A DNA stretch of 31,883 bases from Calditrichia bacterium (GTDB lineage: Bacteria; Calditrichota; Calditrichia; RBG-13-44-9), in contig JALXCH010000669.1 in NCBI GenBank assembly GCA_026991005.1, forward strand, positions 1 through 31,883. The letters run 5' to 3'. Position numbers and translations under genes: made by a program. Numbering within the stretch: the stretch's first letter is position 1; every line of letters starts with the position of its first letter. The notes beneath the pieces were generated by a model. It was not told the DNA's origin. It saw only the letters and a list, made by a program, of their open reading frames with translations, and ran no database searches. Shown here one piece after another: positions 16,284 to 24,569 of this stretch.

Positions 16284-16417
16284 GAGCGCAACGCGCTCGG
16301 ACAGGGATAGCCCGGGGCGCAGCCCCAGGTAACGGAGCATTCAGGCAGCACACCAAGCCCTGTTCCATCCCGGAAGGATCCTGCGGAAAGGGATCCCTCT
16401 GGGAAAGGGGCGAAATG
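16284..16417. repeat. Composite palindromic repeat, GAGCGC/CCCGGGGC/CCAAGCCCTG type
   Basis: GAGCGC-aac-GCGCTC, GGATAGCCCGGGGCGCAGCC with CCAGG, then GAGCATTCAGGCAGCACACC and AAGCCCTGTTCC, ending near GAAAGGGGCGAAATG. The second half aligns with 15543-15676. Confidence 0.7.
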
Positions 16418-16526
16418 TAAATAAAATGGTTTCATCAAAAAAATTGTTGAATGGGGCTAATGCAACGGTTGCGGCAATGGTGCAGATTTAGCATTGGATT
16501 TGATTTTGTATTTAATTGTTTCGCTC

Positions 16527-16614
16527 TTTCAGAGCTCCTGAGCATTTTGTCATTCTTCTATACCTAGGGCTGCGCCCTGGGCTACCTAAATGTGACCCCT
16601 TCAGGGTCTTTTTT
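16527..16614. repeat. Dispersed repeat CTTTCAGAGCTC ... CCTAGGGC-GCCCTGGG ... GACCC hairpin
   Basis: It contains CTTTCAGAGCTC, a palindrome AGGGCtgcGCCCT near 16566-16578, and ends in GACCC-cttca-GGGTC followed by six T (16594-16614), which has the form of an intrinsic terminator though no plus-strand gene ends nearby. The central palindrome resembles the CCCGGGGC units in reverse orientation. Confidence 0.65.
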
Positions 16615-16684
16615 CCTAATTTACCCTCCCGTCGCGTTGTGATGGGTTTCAACCAGATCGTCAACATTTGTTTTGACGTTTAAA

Positions 16685-16747
16685 CCGAGCGCAACGCGCT
16701 CGCACATACGCAACATCCTGTTGGACGGATAGCCCGGGGCGCAACCC
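16685..16747. repeat. Composite palindromic repeat next to ygfK terminator
   Basis: CGAGCGC-aac-GCGCTCG, CACATACGCAACATCCTGTT, GGACGGATAGCCCGGGGCGC and AACCC. Close to the first halves of 15543-15676 and 16284-16417. Confidence 0.7.
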
Positions 16748-16748
16748 G

Positions 16749-16773
16749 AAAAAGCCGTCCCAACAGGGACGGC
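16749..16773 (-). terminator. Intrinsic terminator of ygfK
   Basis: Read on the minus strand: GCCGTCCC-tgtt-GGGACGGC followed by TTTTT. The stem is eight perfect pairs and stands about 40 bases after the ygfK stop. A second hairpin, CCCACAAA-ttca-TTTGTGGG (about 16784-16803), lies between the stop and this stem. Confidence 0.8.
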
Positions 16774-16811
16774 ATGCTCTTATCCCACAAATTCATTTGT
16801 GGGAACAAATT

Positions 16812-19800
16812 TTAGGATGTACCCTTCACCAATAGATAACCGTACTCCCGCTCCACCGCTTTGAGCACCTGCAGGAACTGGTGGAATCCCTTCGTGTTCG
16901 CCGGCCAATCGGAATAGCGCAGGGAACCATCGGCATGGAGTTCCACCCGACCGACCTTCCCCCCATAACGAACCCGGAAAACGCTGCTGCCGTTTTGAGA
17001 AATGCGGTAAAACCCTTCGTTCTGGCTATCCGTAAAATCGGCTTCACTCCAGAAGATGGTAATTTTTTCTTTGTACGGTGCACCCTGGTAGGGGCAGAAA
17101 GTCTCACAATTGCCGCATTCGTTGCACATGCCGTCCAGATGCACAATCTGTTTCGCATCGCGGAAGGCGCCATTCCCGGAGGGCACCGCGATAGCCACGT
17201 TGGCGCGATTGGGACATACCTCCACGCATTTGTCGCATACAAGATTGCAAGCCAGGCAGCGCGCGGCTTCCTGATGATGATCCTCCGTACTCATCGGAAC
17301 CACCGTTCCTTTGCGCAGGGTAATCTCTTCCAGCCGCTTGCCATTGTCAAACAACTGCCGGAAGTCCGGCAGCGGTTTCACCGTAAATCCCGCTTTATGA
17401 ATAATCGCTTCCGCCGCCTTCTTACCATCGGCAAGGGATTCCACCACAGTGGAGGGCCCCCGCAGCGCATCGCCGCCAATGAACACATTTTCCACCGTGG
17501 TTTCGTTGCTCTCCCGATTCACCAGCACCCGCTGGCGCTCATCGAACAGAATCCCGTTTTCCACCAGGTAGCGGTATTCCACCTCCTCCCCGATGGCGGA
17601 GATTACCGTATCCACAGGCAGGTATTCGAACGCCCCTTCCACGGGATGCACGCTGCGGCGCCCGTCCGCTTCCCGCTCGCCCAGTTCCATCCGCTGACAT
17701 TTCAATGCTCCATTCTCCCATCCCACTGGCAGCAGCAACTCGCGGAAAATTACCCCTTCCGCAATGGCCGCCTGGTACTCCTCCAGGTCTGCGGGCATGT
17801 ATTGCCGGGTACGGCGGTAAATCAGGTACACCGTTTCCACACCGGGACTCCGTAACGCTGCCCTGGCGGCATCCATAGCCGTGTTGCCTCCTCCAACCAC
17901 GGCAACCGTTTTTCCCAGGGAAATTTTTTCCTCCTTCCGGTACCGGCGCAGGAACTCCAGCGCTTCCAGCTGAAGCCCGCCGGAGCCTCTCAATTTCAGG
18001 TGGCGGGGTCGCGCCGCACCAATCCCGATAAAAATGTACTGAAATCCCTGCGATTTCAGCTCTGCTACCGAAAAATTCTCCCGGGCGCCAAACACAAACT
18101 GCACACCATGCCGCCGCACAAACTCCACATCGCGGTCGATGGCGCTCTGGGGCAGGCGGAAGGGTGGAATCACGTGCTGCACCACTCCTCCGGCACGGGC
18201 TTCTTTCTCGAACACCGTTACCTGAAATCCCGCTTTCGCCAGAAAATAGGCTGCGGAGAGTCCCGCCGGACCCGCACCCACCACCGCCACTTTAATTCCG
18301 TTCGAAGGCGGTACCAGGTGAGCGGCATGTTTTTCCAGATACGCCTCATAAGCTGCCTCTGCTGCCACTTTCTTCATCTCCCGAATGTACACCGGATCCT
18401 CGTAATCCCAGCGGGTGCAATGGTACATGCACTGATGGTCGCAGATGTAGCCGGTAATGTGCGGCAAGGGATTGGTCTCCACAATAACCTCAAACGCTTC
18501 CAGATAACGTCCCTCCTCCACCAGCCGGATGTACTCTGCTACATCCTGGTGGATGGGACAGGCTTCCCGGCAGGGGGAAAGGTAACAATCCGTTTGCGGC
18601 AGGGGACGAGAAATTTTGATGCTTTCCACCTCCCGGCGCTCCTTGTGATAGTAGCGATCCCCAACGGCCGCTTCCGCCAGTTCGGTAAGGACTGCGGTGT
18701 CGATGCGTTTGCCGTTGAACCAGTTTGTCCAATCCCTGCTTTCCACCCGGGTTACCATCTGCTGCAAACGCAGGTAACCGCCCGGTTTCAGCAACTCGGT
18801 CACCAGGGTCACCGGAAATATGCCCGTCTGCAGGATGCGCTCCACGTTGTAGATGGAAACACCTCCGGAATAGGAAATGTTGAGCGCCCCGTCGAATTCC
18901 GCCGCCAGCCGCGCCGCCAGATTGATGGTGAGCGGAAAAAGCGAACGTCCTGACATGTACATCTCCTCTCCGGGCAAGCGTTTCAGGGTGTTCCTCATCC
19001 CCAGGGTATTGGAAAGTTTAATGCCAAACTCCCTCCCGTGCTCGGCAGCAAACGCCTGCAGGCGGCGGATCATGGGCACCGCCTCGGCATACTGGAGGTC
19101 ATGCTCAAATGCCCCGCGATCCAGTTCCATGTACCCGTAGCCCAGCTCATTTAACATGCGGCGCACCGTGTTGTAACCCAGCAGGGTGGGATTCAATTTC
19201 ACGTAAGTGTGCAGCCCCTTCTCCGCAATGAGGTAGCGGGCAATGGCTTCGATTTCTTCCGGGGGACAACCGTGCATGGTAGAGAGGGTAACAGAGCGGG
19301 AGATGTGCGGCGAGATGGTTTGTACCTTTTCCACCAGATGTTTCATTCGCTCCTGCGATGCTTCACCCGCCGCCTGTTCCAGCAACTCCCGGAATTCCGG
19401 CTGCTGCAATTTTTCCAGTAAAATTTTCCGGTAGGAATGGAACAACTCGCTCTGCGAGGCATCCATGAGCTCATTAATAAATCGATCCATACGCGGGGTT
19501 TTGATGCCTTCCAGGTCGTACCCCACGCTCATATTAAACACAAATCCCCGCTCCGGCACCGCCGAAAGTCCCAGCCATTCCTTCAGGAAATGGAGCAAGA
19601 ACCAGGCTTTTAGATACTCGGCATAGGACTGCTCCAGAGTGAGCTCCTGCGACCACTCCACATTGTACCCCTCGTCCTGCGCATCGATGCACGGTTTGTC
19701 GATCTCCAGCCGGTCTAACTTCTGCACCGTTTTCAATTCCATGAAGCGACCGCCCACCAGATAGGCAGTAACGATGTTCTGGGTGAGCTGGGTATGCGGT

Positions 19801-19979
19801 CCCGCCGCCGGACCCAGCGGAGTTTCCAGCACTTCACCAAAAATGGTGATGGTGGCAGAAGAGGGTTTATGGAAAAACCGTTCCCGGGGAATGCCAAAAA
19901 TGCTGTGGGAACGGTGAAGTTCCTGTACCATCCAATCCAGTAAATTTTCGAAAGGAATGGGGCGCATTTTGTCGGACAT
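16812..19979 (-). CDS. ygfK: Putative selenate reductase subunit YgfK (flavin/Fe-S oxidoreductase)
   Basis: 1055 residues, near the roughly 1030 of E. coli YgfK, and similar to it from the first residues (MRPIPFENLL...SIFGIPRERF, LGPAAGPHTQLTQN, GGRFMELKTVQ). Order of domains: dihydroorotate-dehydrogenase-like barrel (about 1-450), GltD-like Fe-S region from CREACPIHQD near 470, FAD fold VAVVGAGPAGLSAA near 563, NAD(P)H fold VAVVGGGNTAMDAA near 689, then two Fe-S motifs CLACNLVCDKCVEVCP near 906 and CNECGNCETFCP near 948. The ATG at 19979 has AAAGG eight bases upstream; an upstream in-frame ATG at 20042 would add a 21-residue leader without a ribosome-binding site. In E. coli this gene sits with xdhD and ssnA in a purine/selenium cluster. 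Here it converges on the hydroxylase operon, and electron transfer with that enzyme is a reasonable inference. Confidence 0.93.
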   Translation of the reverse strand: MSDKMRPIPFENLLDWMVQELHRSHSIFGIPRERFFHKPSSATITIFGEVLETPLGPAAGPHTQLTQNIVTAYLVGGRFMELKTVQKLDRLEIDKPCIDAQDEGYNVEWSQELTLEQSYAEYLKAWFLLHFLKEWLGLSAVPERGFVFNMSVGYDLEGIKTPRMDRFINELMDASQSELFHSYRKILLEKLQQPEFRELLEQAAGEASQERMKHLVEKVQTISPHISRSVTLSTMHGCPPEEIEAIARYLIAEKGLHTYVKLNPTLLGYNTVRRMLNELGYGYMELDRGAFEHDLQYAEAVPMIRRLQAFAAEHGREFGIKLSNTLGMRNTLKRLPGEEMYMSGRSLFPLTINLAARLAAEFDGALNISYSGGVSIYNVERILQTGIFPVTLVTELLKPGGYLRLQQMVTRVESRDWTNWFNGKRIDTAVLTELAEAAVGDRYYHKERREVESIKISRPLPQTDCYLSPCREACPIHQDVAEYIRLVEEGRYLEAFEVIVETNPLPHITGYICDHQCMYHCTRWDYEDPVYIREMKKVAAEAAYEAYLEKHAAHLVPPSNGIKVAVVGAGPAGLSAAYFLAKAGFQVTVFEKEARAGGVVQHVIPPFRLPQSAIDRDVEFVRRHGVQFVFGARENFSVAELKSQGFQYIFIGIGAARPRHLKLRGSGGLQLEALEFLRRYRKEEKISLGKTVAVVGGGNTAMDAARAALRSPGVETVYLIYRRTRQYMPADLEEYQAAIAEGVIFRELLLPVGWENGALKCQRMELGEREADGRRSVHPVEGAFEYLPVDTVISAIGEEVEYRYLVENGILFDERQRVLVNRESNETTVENVFIGGDALRGPSTVVESLADGKKAAEAIIHKAGFTVKPLPDFRQLFDNGKRLEEITLRKGTVVPMSTEDHHQEAARCLACNLVCDKCVEVCPNRANVAIAVPSGNGAFRDAKQIVHLDGMCNECGNCETFCPYQGAPYKEKITIFWSEADFTDSQNEGFYRISQNGSSVFRVRYGGKVGRVELHADGSLRYSDWPANTKGFHQFLQVLKAVEREYGYLLVKGTS

Positions 19980-20175
19980 AACGATACCTTTCTTTTTCTT
20001 CAACGTCCATGATGTAAACTTAATTAAAATAAAAGAAAACACCGGAGGATTCTACCGGAAAAAAATCTTTCCGGCAGGGTCCATTTTTCAATGTAGGACT
20101 GGGTTTGGCCTCCATAAAATATTAACTTTTGTCATCATGGATTTTTCAGGTTAACGTTGCAGGAGGTACATAAAC

Positions 20176-22617
20176 ATGAAAAATAAATTTACACTAATTT
20201 TATTGATTCTGATTCCAATTCTGGTTTTGGCTCAATCTCATCAGTGGGAGCGGACCAATCCCGGAGGTGGTGGTGCCTTTAGCACCGTTGGAGCCGGGCC
20301 CACCGGGATTGTGATAGCCGGGAGTGACTTAAGTGGAGCCTATCGCAGTATGGATGGCGGGCAGACGTGGGACGTTATTGGAGCAAGTAGCGGATTAACG
20401 GAAACCCATGTCTCCGGCATTGGATTTCATCGTTTCGACGGGAACATCATTTATCTGGGAACGGAAAATGGTATTTTCCGAAGCGAGGACGGAGGCGAAA
20501 CTTTGGTAAAGGTGTTACAATCGGGGTATATTACCGATATTGAGTTTGCCACCAGTCAACCCGGGGTGGGATATGCCGCTTATCATCCCTACTGGAATGC
20601 CCTTCAGGGAGAAATTTACAAATCCACCGACAACGGATACACCTGGAATCCGGTGAGCACGAATTTACCCGCCAATATCCGTATTCTAAAAATAGAGATT
20701 GACCCCACAAATGCCGATGTGGTGTATATTCTTACCGGACAGGGACGATTTGCCTGCGGTCCTGCGGACGTCTTTAAAAGTACAGACGGGGGGATCACCT
20801 GGGTGAATCTTACCTCTCAATTACCCGAAATTCTAGATTTTGCAATCGACCCCACCAATCCCCAGAATATTTACCTGACCACCATGCATGCCGACTGCAA
20901 CGCCTTATGGTACTGGACGGATCTGGAAGGCGATTTGTATAAAAGCACCGATGGCGGAAACAGCTGGGGGACGCCGTTATATCATTTAACGGGCGTAATT
21001 TTTTTAGATCCTTCCAATCCCAATATTATTAGACTCATCGATCCCCGGGAACCTTATCCCTGGATACCCACTGCCGGTACCTGGACTTCAACGGATGGAG
21101 GGCATACTTTTACGAAAACAGGAGATGTGAATAACTGGGATACCTTTTTTATCACCGACCCGATTTTTCGTTATAGTTCCAGTTATAACGGCATTTGCAA
21201 GACGCTGGGTCAAGACCTCTCCAACCCGAACACCATTTACTGGGTGAATTCCCAGTGGGCGTTCAAAAGCACCGATAACGGAACGATTTTCCAGAACGTT
21301 TTTACCACCGAGGTTTCCCCTGGCTGGTGGCGCAGCCGCGGATTCGACAACGTGGATGTGCTGGATATCGCCATCAACGAAAGTCATCCCGATACCCTCT
21401 TCATTGCCTACTTCGATATGGGAATCTGGCGCAGTTTTGACGGCGGCGCAAGCTGGCAGAGTTGTAACGATTATTATTTTACCGGAAGCTGGAACGGTCA
21501 GGGAGGAAATTGCCATACCATCCTTTCGGATCCCCAACGTCCCAATGTCGTCTGGGCGTCCCAATCCGAAAATCAGAACGGAGAATATCCCACCTATTTA
21601 ATCAAAAACACCCAGACCGGCGATAGTACCGCCTGGGTGGCATCGCATACGGGACTCCCCCTTCAGGAAATCATTGGTCTTTCTCTGGATAGAACCAGTC
21701 CGGTGAATAACCGAACGTTGTTTGTCACGGCAGAGGGCGATGTTTACAAAAGCACCGATGATGGCGCCACCTGGACCCTGGTGTTCGATTGTGATGGTTG
21801 CCGTTTCACGGCTGTGGATTATTTTAACGGACAGCTGGTGTACGCCGGTGGGGAAAATGGTGTGTGGCGCTCCCAGGATGGTGGCCTCACCTGGACGGAC
21901 ATCAGCCTTCCGGAAATGAAAGCTACACCGGGGAATAGCTATTGGGACTACACCTCATACGATGGTGTCTTTGATGTTCGCACCGATCCCGATCAACCCG
22001 GCCGGGTTTATGTAACTGTATTAGGAGAAAATAAAGGTCTGTACCGAAGCGATGATCAGGGGAATAACTGGACGAAACTACTCACGGATGATTATTTGCG
22101 CAAGGTCGCTATTGTTCCCGGGCACAACCACCTTATTTATGCGACTTCTTCTTCTGCCATTTCGGAAGGGGGATACGATCCGGCTTCCCACGGAATCTGG
22201 TTTTCCCACGACTCGGGGCAGAGCTGGAGCCAGCAAAACCAGGGAATGGCCTGGCCCTTTGCCCTGACCGTTGCGGTAAGCATGGGAGATATTCCCACGG
22301 TGTTTGTGGGTTCCCCGGGTACCGGTTTTCAAAAATCTCCAATTCCCATTTCAACATCAATAAACAACAATACTTCACATAGAAGTAATTTCCGAATTTT
22401 CCCCAATCCCACCACCAACCGGATTTTTATTCATAGCGAATTGCCTTACGAGCGCATCAAAGTGTACAATGTTCTGGGGGAGTTAGTGGTGGAGAAAACC
22501 GGATTTTCCCTCAACAATTCCATAGAGATGTCACATTTAAGCAAGGGAGTTTATTTTATTCGGATTGAGGGTAAAAAGATAACCGGTGTAAAAATTTATC
22601 GAATCGTTAAGCAGTAG
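20176..22617 (+). CDS. Secreted Asp-box (BNR) propeller protein with T9SS sorting domain, GH74/sortilin-like
   Basis: 813 residues. A signal peptide (about 1-20, LILLILIPILVLAQS) is followed by a long propeller region with about twelve Asp boxes of the form S-x-DGG-x-x-W, for example SMDGGQTW near 58, STDNGYTW near 149, STDGGNSW near 256 and STDDGATW near 526. The opening (WERTNPGGGGAF ... AGSDLSGAYRS) resembles GH74 xyloglucanases, in which the Asp of TD-x-GG-x-YR is catalytic; here the equivalent would be D53. I could not place the second catalytic Asp, so glycosidase activity is unproven and a sortilin/VPS10-like or plain adhesive propeller is possible. The C-terminus from about 738 (FRIFPNPTTNRIFIHSELP) is a T9SS type A sorting domain. 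AGGAGGT precedes the ATG. It is divergent from ygfK. Confidence 0.85.
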   Translation: MKNKFTLILLILIPILVLAQSHQWERTNPGGGGAFSTVGAGPTGIVIAGSDLSGAYRSMDGGQTWDVIGASSGLTETHVSGIGFHRFDGNIIYLGTENGIFRSEDGGETLVKVLQSGYITDIEFATSQPGVGYAAYHPYWNALQGEIYKSTDNGYTWNPVSTNLPANIRILKIEIDPTNADVVYILTGQGRFACGPADVFKSTDGGITWVNLTSQLPEILDFAIDPTNPQNIYLTTMHADCNALWYWTDLEGDLYKSTDGGNSWGTPLYHLTGVIFLDPSNPNIIRLIDPREPYPWIPTAGTWTSTDGGHTFTKTGDVNNWDTFFITDPIFRYSSSYNGICKTLGQDLSNPNTIYWVNSQWAFKSTDNGTIFQNVFTTEVSPGWWRSRGFDNVDVLDIAINESHPDTLFIAYFDMGIWRSFDGGASWQSCNDYYFTGSWNGQGGNCHTILSDPQRPNVVWASQSENQNGEYPTYLIKNTQTGDSTAWVASHTGLPLQEIIGLSLDRTSPVNNRTLFVTAEGDVYKSTDDGATWTLVFDCDGCRFTAVDYFNGQLVYAGGENGVWRSQDGGLTWTDISLPEMKATPGNSYWDYTSYDGVFDVRTDPDQPGRVYVTVLGENKGLYRSDDQGNNWTKLLTDDYLRKVAIVPGHNHLIYATSSSAISEGGYDPASHGIWFSHDSGQSWSQQNQGMAWPFALTVAVSMGDIPTVFVGSPGTGFQKSPIPISTSINNNTSHRSNFRIFPNPTTNRIFIHSELPYERIKVYNVLGELVVEKTGFSLNNSIEMSHLSKGVYFIRIEGKKITGVKIYRIVKQ

Positions 22618-23032
22618 AGAACTCAAGATTGGGAATGCCAGGGAAGACTAAAAACAACGTTGGTTCTGGAAAGAGGTGCATGGGACGGGATGAGCCCGAT
22701 GCTGCAATAATTTTTTAGGAGACGAGGCTCTCTCTGTTTGTCCGCTTCCTGGAAAAATGGAAAAGTATCCTGAAAAGATACAAAAGATGGTATCGTGCAA
22801 AATAATGGGAATAAAAGGGCAGGGGAAATTTTTCCATGAATGTGAAATGATAATTTTAAAACCCGAAATTCAGGATTGGTAGATTAAAATCCGAGCCTGG
22901 AATTTCATACTTTATTGGCATTTGTGCTCTGGAATCTGGAAGTTGCATTTTGGAATTTATTATTTGGAATTTGTTATTTGGAATTTGTTATTTGGAAATT
23001 GTTATTTGGAAATTGTTATTTGGAATTTGCAT
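22618..23032. other. Intergenic region ending in a 14-bp tandem array
   Basis: No gene visible. The first 330 bases are unremarkable mixed sequence without a clear terminator; the last 84 bases are the tandem array described next. Confidence 0.5.
22949..23032. repeat. Six tandem 14-bp repeats (TTTGGAATTTGTTA)
   Basis: Units start at 22949, 22963, 22977, 22991, 23005 and 23019. Units two and three are identical, four and five carry GGAAATT, and the first and last are degenerate. The array ends directly against the stop codon of the minus-strand methyltransferase gene. There are no spacers, so it is not a CRISPR. Confidence 0.92.
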
Positions 23033-23599
23033 TTAGAATATTCCCGGAATCAGGCGAGAGGTTTTCTGGCAGTAAATTTCGTACTCTTTTCCGAATGCTT
23101 CCCGTAGTGCAGCTTCTTCCAGCCGAATGCGATAGAGAAAAATTGCCGTAATGGGTAGAAAAATGATTGTGAGGCTAAACCAGCTTCCCAGGGCAATTCC
23201 CAGCCCAAAGAAGGAAAGCAATGCTCCGGCATAAGCAGGATGCCGGATTTTACCATACACGCCGTGCTGAATAAGCTGGTGATCGGGCAGAATGTCCACA
23301 TTGCTGGTAAAGAATCGTTTCAGGGTAAACACGGAACTCCAGCGCAGGATAAGTCCCAGAACGATGAGCAACATTCCTCCAATTAACAAAAGAGGGTGGG
23401 GTAGTGGTAGATTCCCCAGCCCGTGACGCGCTCCCCACACCCCAATGCTTACCGAGACGGTAATGGTAAGCCACAACAGCCGGAGCGAATTGCGATCGTG
23501 TTTACTGGCGGTTGCGTTCCCGGAGTGGGTGTACCACCCGATGGCAATTTCCGAAATTACCCAGAGAATGGAGAGGCCAACGAAAATGTTCCACAACAT
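23033..23599 (-). CDS. ICMT/PEMT-like membrane methyltransferase
   Basis: 188 residues with four to five hydrophobic segments. The C-terminal family block is clear: GVYGKIRHPAYAGALLSFFG, the SAM-binding RHP motif near 118-120, then RIRLEEAALREAFGKEYEIY near 157-176, the conserved E-E-L/F-Y region of isoprenylcysteine carboxyl methyltransferases and their bacterial relatives. In bacteria the substrate is mostly unknown (membrane lipid or small hydrophobic acceptor). Length is typical for the bacterial group. The ribosome-binding site is weak. The stop codon touches a 14-bp tandem array, so the 3' end may have been affected by repeat growth, but the protein ends normally after SRLIPGIF. Upstream dedA is 358 bases away. 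Confidence 0.85.
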   Translation of the reverse strand: MLWNIFVGLSILWVISEIAIGWYTHSGNATASKHDRNSLRLLWLTITVSVSIGVWGARHGLGNLPLPHPLLLIGGMLLIVLGLILRWSSVFTLKRFFTSNVDILPDHQLIQHGVYGKIRHPAYAGALLSFFGLGIALGSWFSLTIIFLPITAIFLYRIRLEEAALREAFGKEYEIYCQKTSRLIPGIF

Positions 23600-23957
23600 A
23601 GAAGATGCTCGTTTTTGCTCAATTTAATAAGGAAGAAAAAGAAAGGAAAATATTTTGTGAGCGGAGAGAACTCAGTCCAGATGGAATTCTGCGGGAGGAA
23701 CGGATGGGCTCCCGATATAGGGCTGCCAATAATGCTCTATGAGTGGCAGTGAATGACCGGGCATGAACGGGTGCGGGCATTTTTCATTTTTTTAGTGTCT
23801 TTCCGTAGAACCAATATCCGACTGGCTATTCGGTGTATTCTGTGGTTTCTGTGCTTTCTGGGGTTCATATCTTCATCATCCTCTGTGGTTGTAAAAATCA
23901 ATTCAAAATTACTAAGTAATTCACCCCTGCTTGAGACGGGAGAATAAGGAAGGAAGA
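23600..23957. other. Intergenic region with CTCTGTGGTT-type repeat
   Basis: No gene visible. The only recognisable element is the dispersed repeat at 23831-23893; the rest is mixed sequence. Confidence 0.5.
23831..23893. repeat. Dispersed repeat, ...CTGTGGTTTCTGTGCTTTCTGG... / CCTCTGTGGTT
   Basis: CGGTGTATTCTGTGGTTTCT, GTGCTTTCTGGGGTTCATAT, ending CCTCTGTGGTTGTAAAAATC. The words match the ends of the 73-bp repeats at 13585 and 13904. On the minus strand it reads as a chain of ACCACAGA-type words. Confidence 0.65.
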
Positions 23958-24566
23958 TTACTGCGATTTTCGCTTGTGGGTGCTCCAGCGAAATAAAAGG
24001 TAAGCAATTCCCAGAAAAACCAGAATGGTTAGCACATAGGTGTTGTACGTTTTTACAAATTGCACCATTTCCTGCCAGTTTTTCCCCAGCGAGGCGCCCA
24101 GGTAAATCAGCAGGCCGTTCCAGATGGCACAACTGGCCAACGCCAGCAGAAACACCGGCACGGCTCGCATACGGGTTAATCCCGCGGCCAGCGAAATAAC
24201 CGAGCGCGCTCCCGATAAAAACCGGTTAGCCAGTACCACCCAGTAGCCAAATCGCTGAAACCAGGCTTCCACCCGTTGAATGTGATTTCTTGACATCCAT
24301 TTAGCCTGGTACTTTTCCAGCACTTTCCATTCCAGATAAAACGCGATTCCGTAAATGGTCATAAATCCCGTAATACTCCCCAGGGTGGTGGCAATGTACA
24401 CTCCCCAGAAGTTCAGTACTCCGCGTCCTACCAGATACGCGCCAAAAATCGTGACCGTGTCGCCCGGAATGGGAGGGAAAACATTTTCCACAAATGCACT
24501 TACAAAGAGAAATGCGTAGGCGATAATGGGATCCACATGCTGCAAATAGGATAGAAAACTTTCCAT
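23958..24566 (-). CDS. DedA-family (VTT/SNARE-associated) membrane protein
   Basis: 202 residues, multi-spanning. DedA signatures: ENVFPPIPGDTVTIFGAYLV near 28-47 with the conserved E, P, P and D, and RFLSGARSVISLAAGLTRM near 114-132 with the conserved R and G residues of the second half-repeat. DedA proteins belong to the VTT superfamily; members move undecaprenyl phosphate or phospholipids across the inner membrane or affect proton-motive force. The C-terminus is a final membrane helix followed by a basic tail (RWSTHKRKSQ). It begins three bases after the ispF stop, so the two are probably translated from one message. Family firm, substrate unknown. Confidence 0.93.
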   Translation of the reverse strand: MESFLSYLQHVDPIIAYAFLFVSAFVENVFPPIPGDTVTIFGAYLVGRGVLNFWGVYIATTLGSITGFMTIYGIAFYLEWKVLEKYQAKWMSRNHIQRVEAWFQRFGYWVVLANRFLSGARSVISLAAGLTRMRAVPVFLLALASCAIWNGLLIYLGASLGKNWQEMVQFVKTYNTYVLTILVFLGIAYLLFRWSTHKRKSQ

Positions 24567-24569
24567 GAA

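Larger units (their letters stand above)
15378..16811. other. Repeat-rich non-coding region right of the AbiE genes
   Basis: About 1.4 kb without a credible gene between the AbiEii stop and the end of the convergent ygfK gene. It holds a likely terminator (15468-15490), palindromic CCCGGGGC units (15543-15676, 16284-16417, 16685-16747), an AT-rich GGAATTTG-type block (15747-15797), an inverted repeat with AACCGCC ends (15800-15888), copy B of the 218-bp block, a repeat with a terminator-like end (16527-16614) and the ygfK terminator. Small open frames here consist of repeat sequence. Confidence 0.75.

Noticed and set aside
22949..23032. Possible CRISPR array
   Set aside because: Units are 14 bp, contiguous and without spacers; no cas genes in the window.
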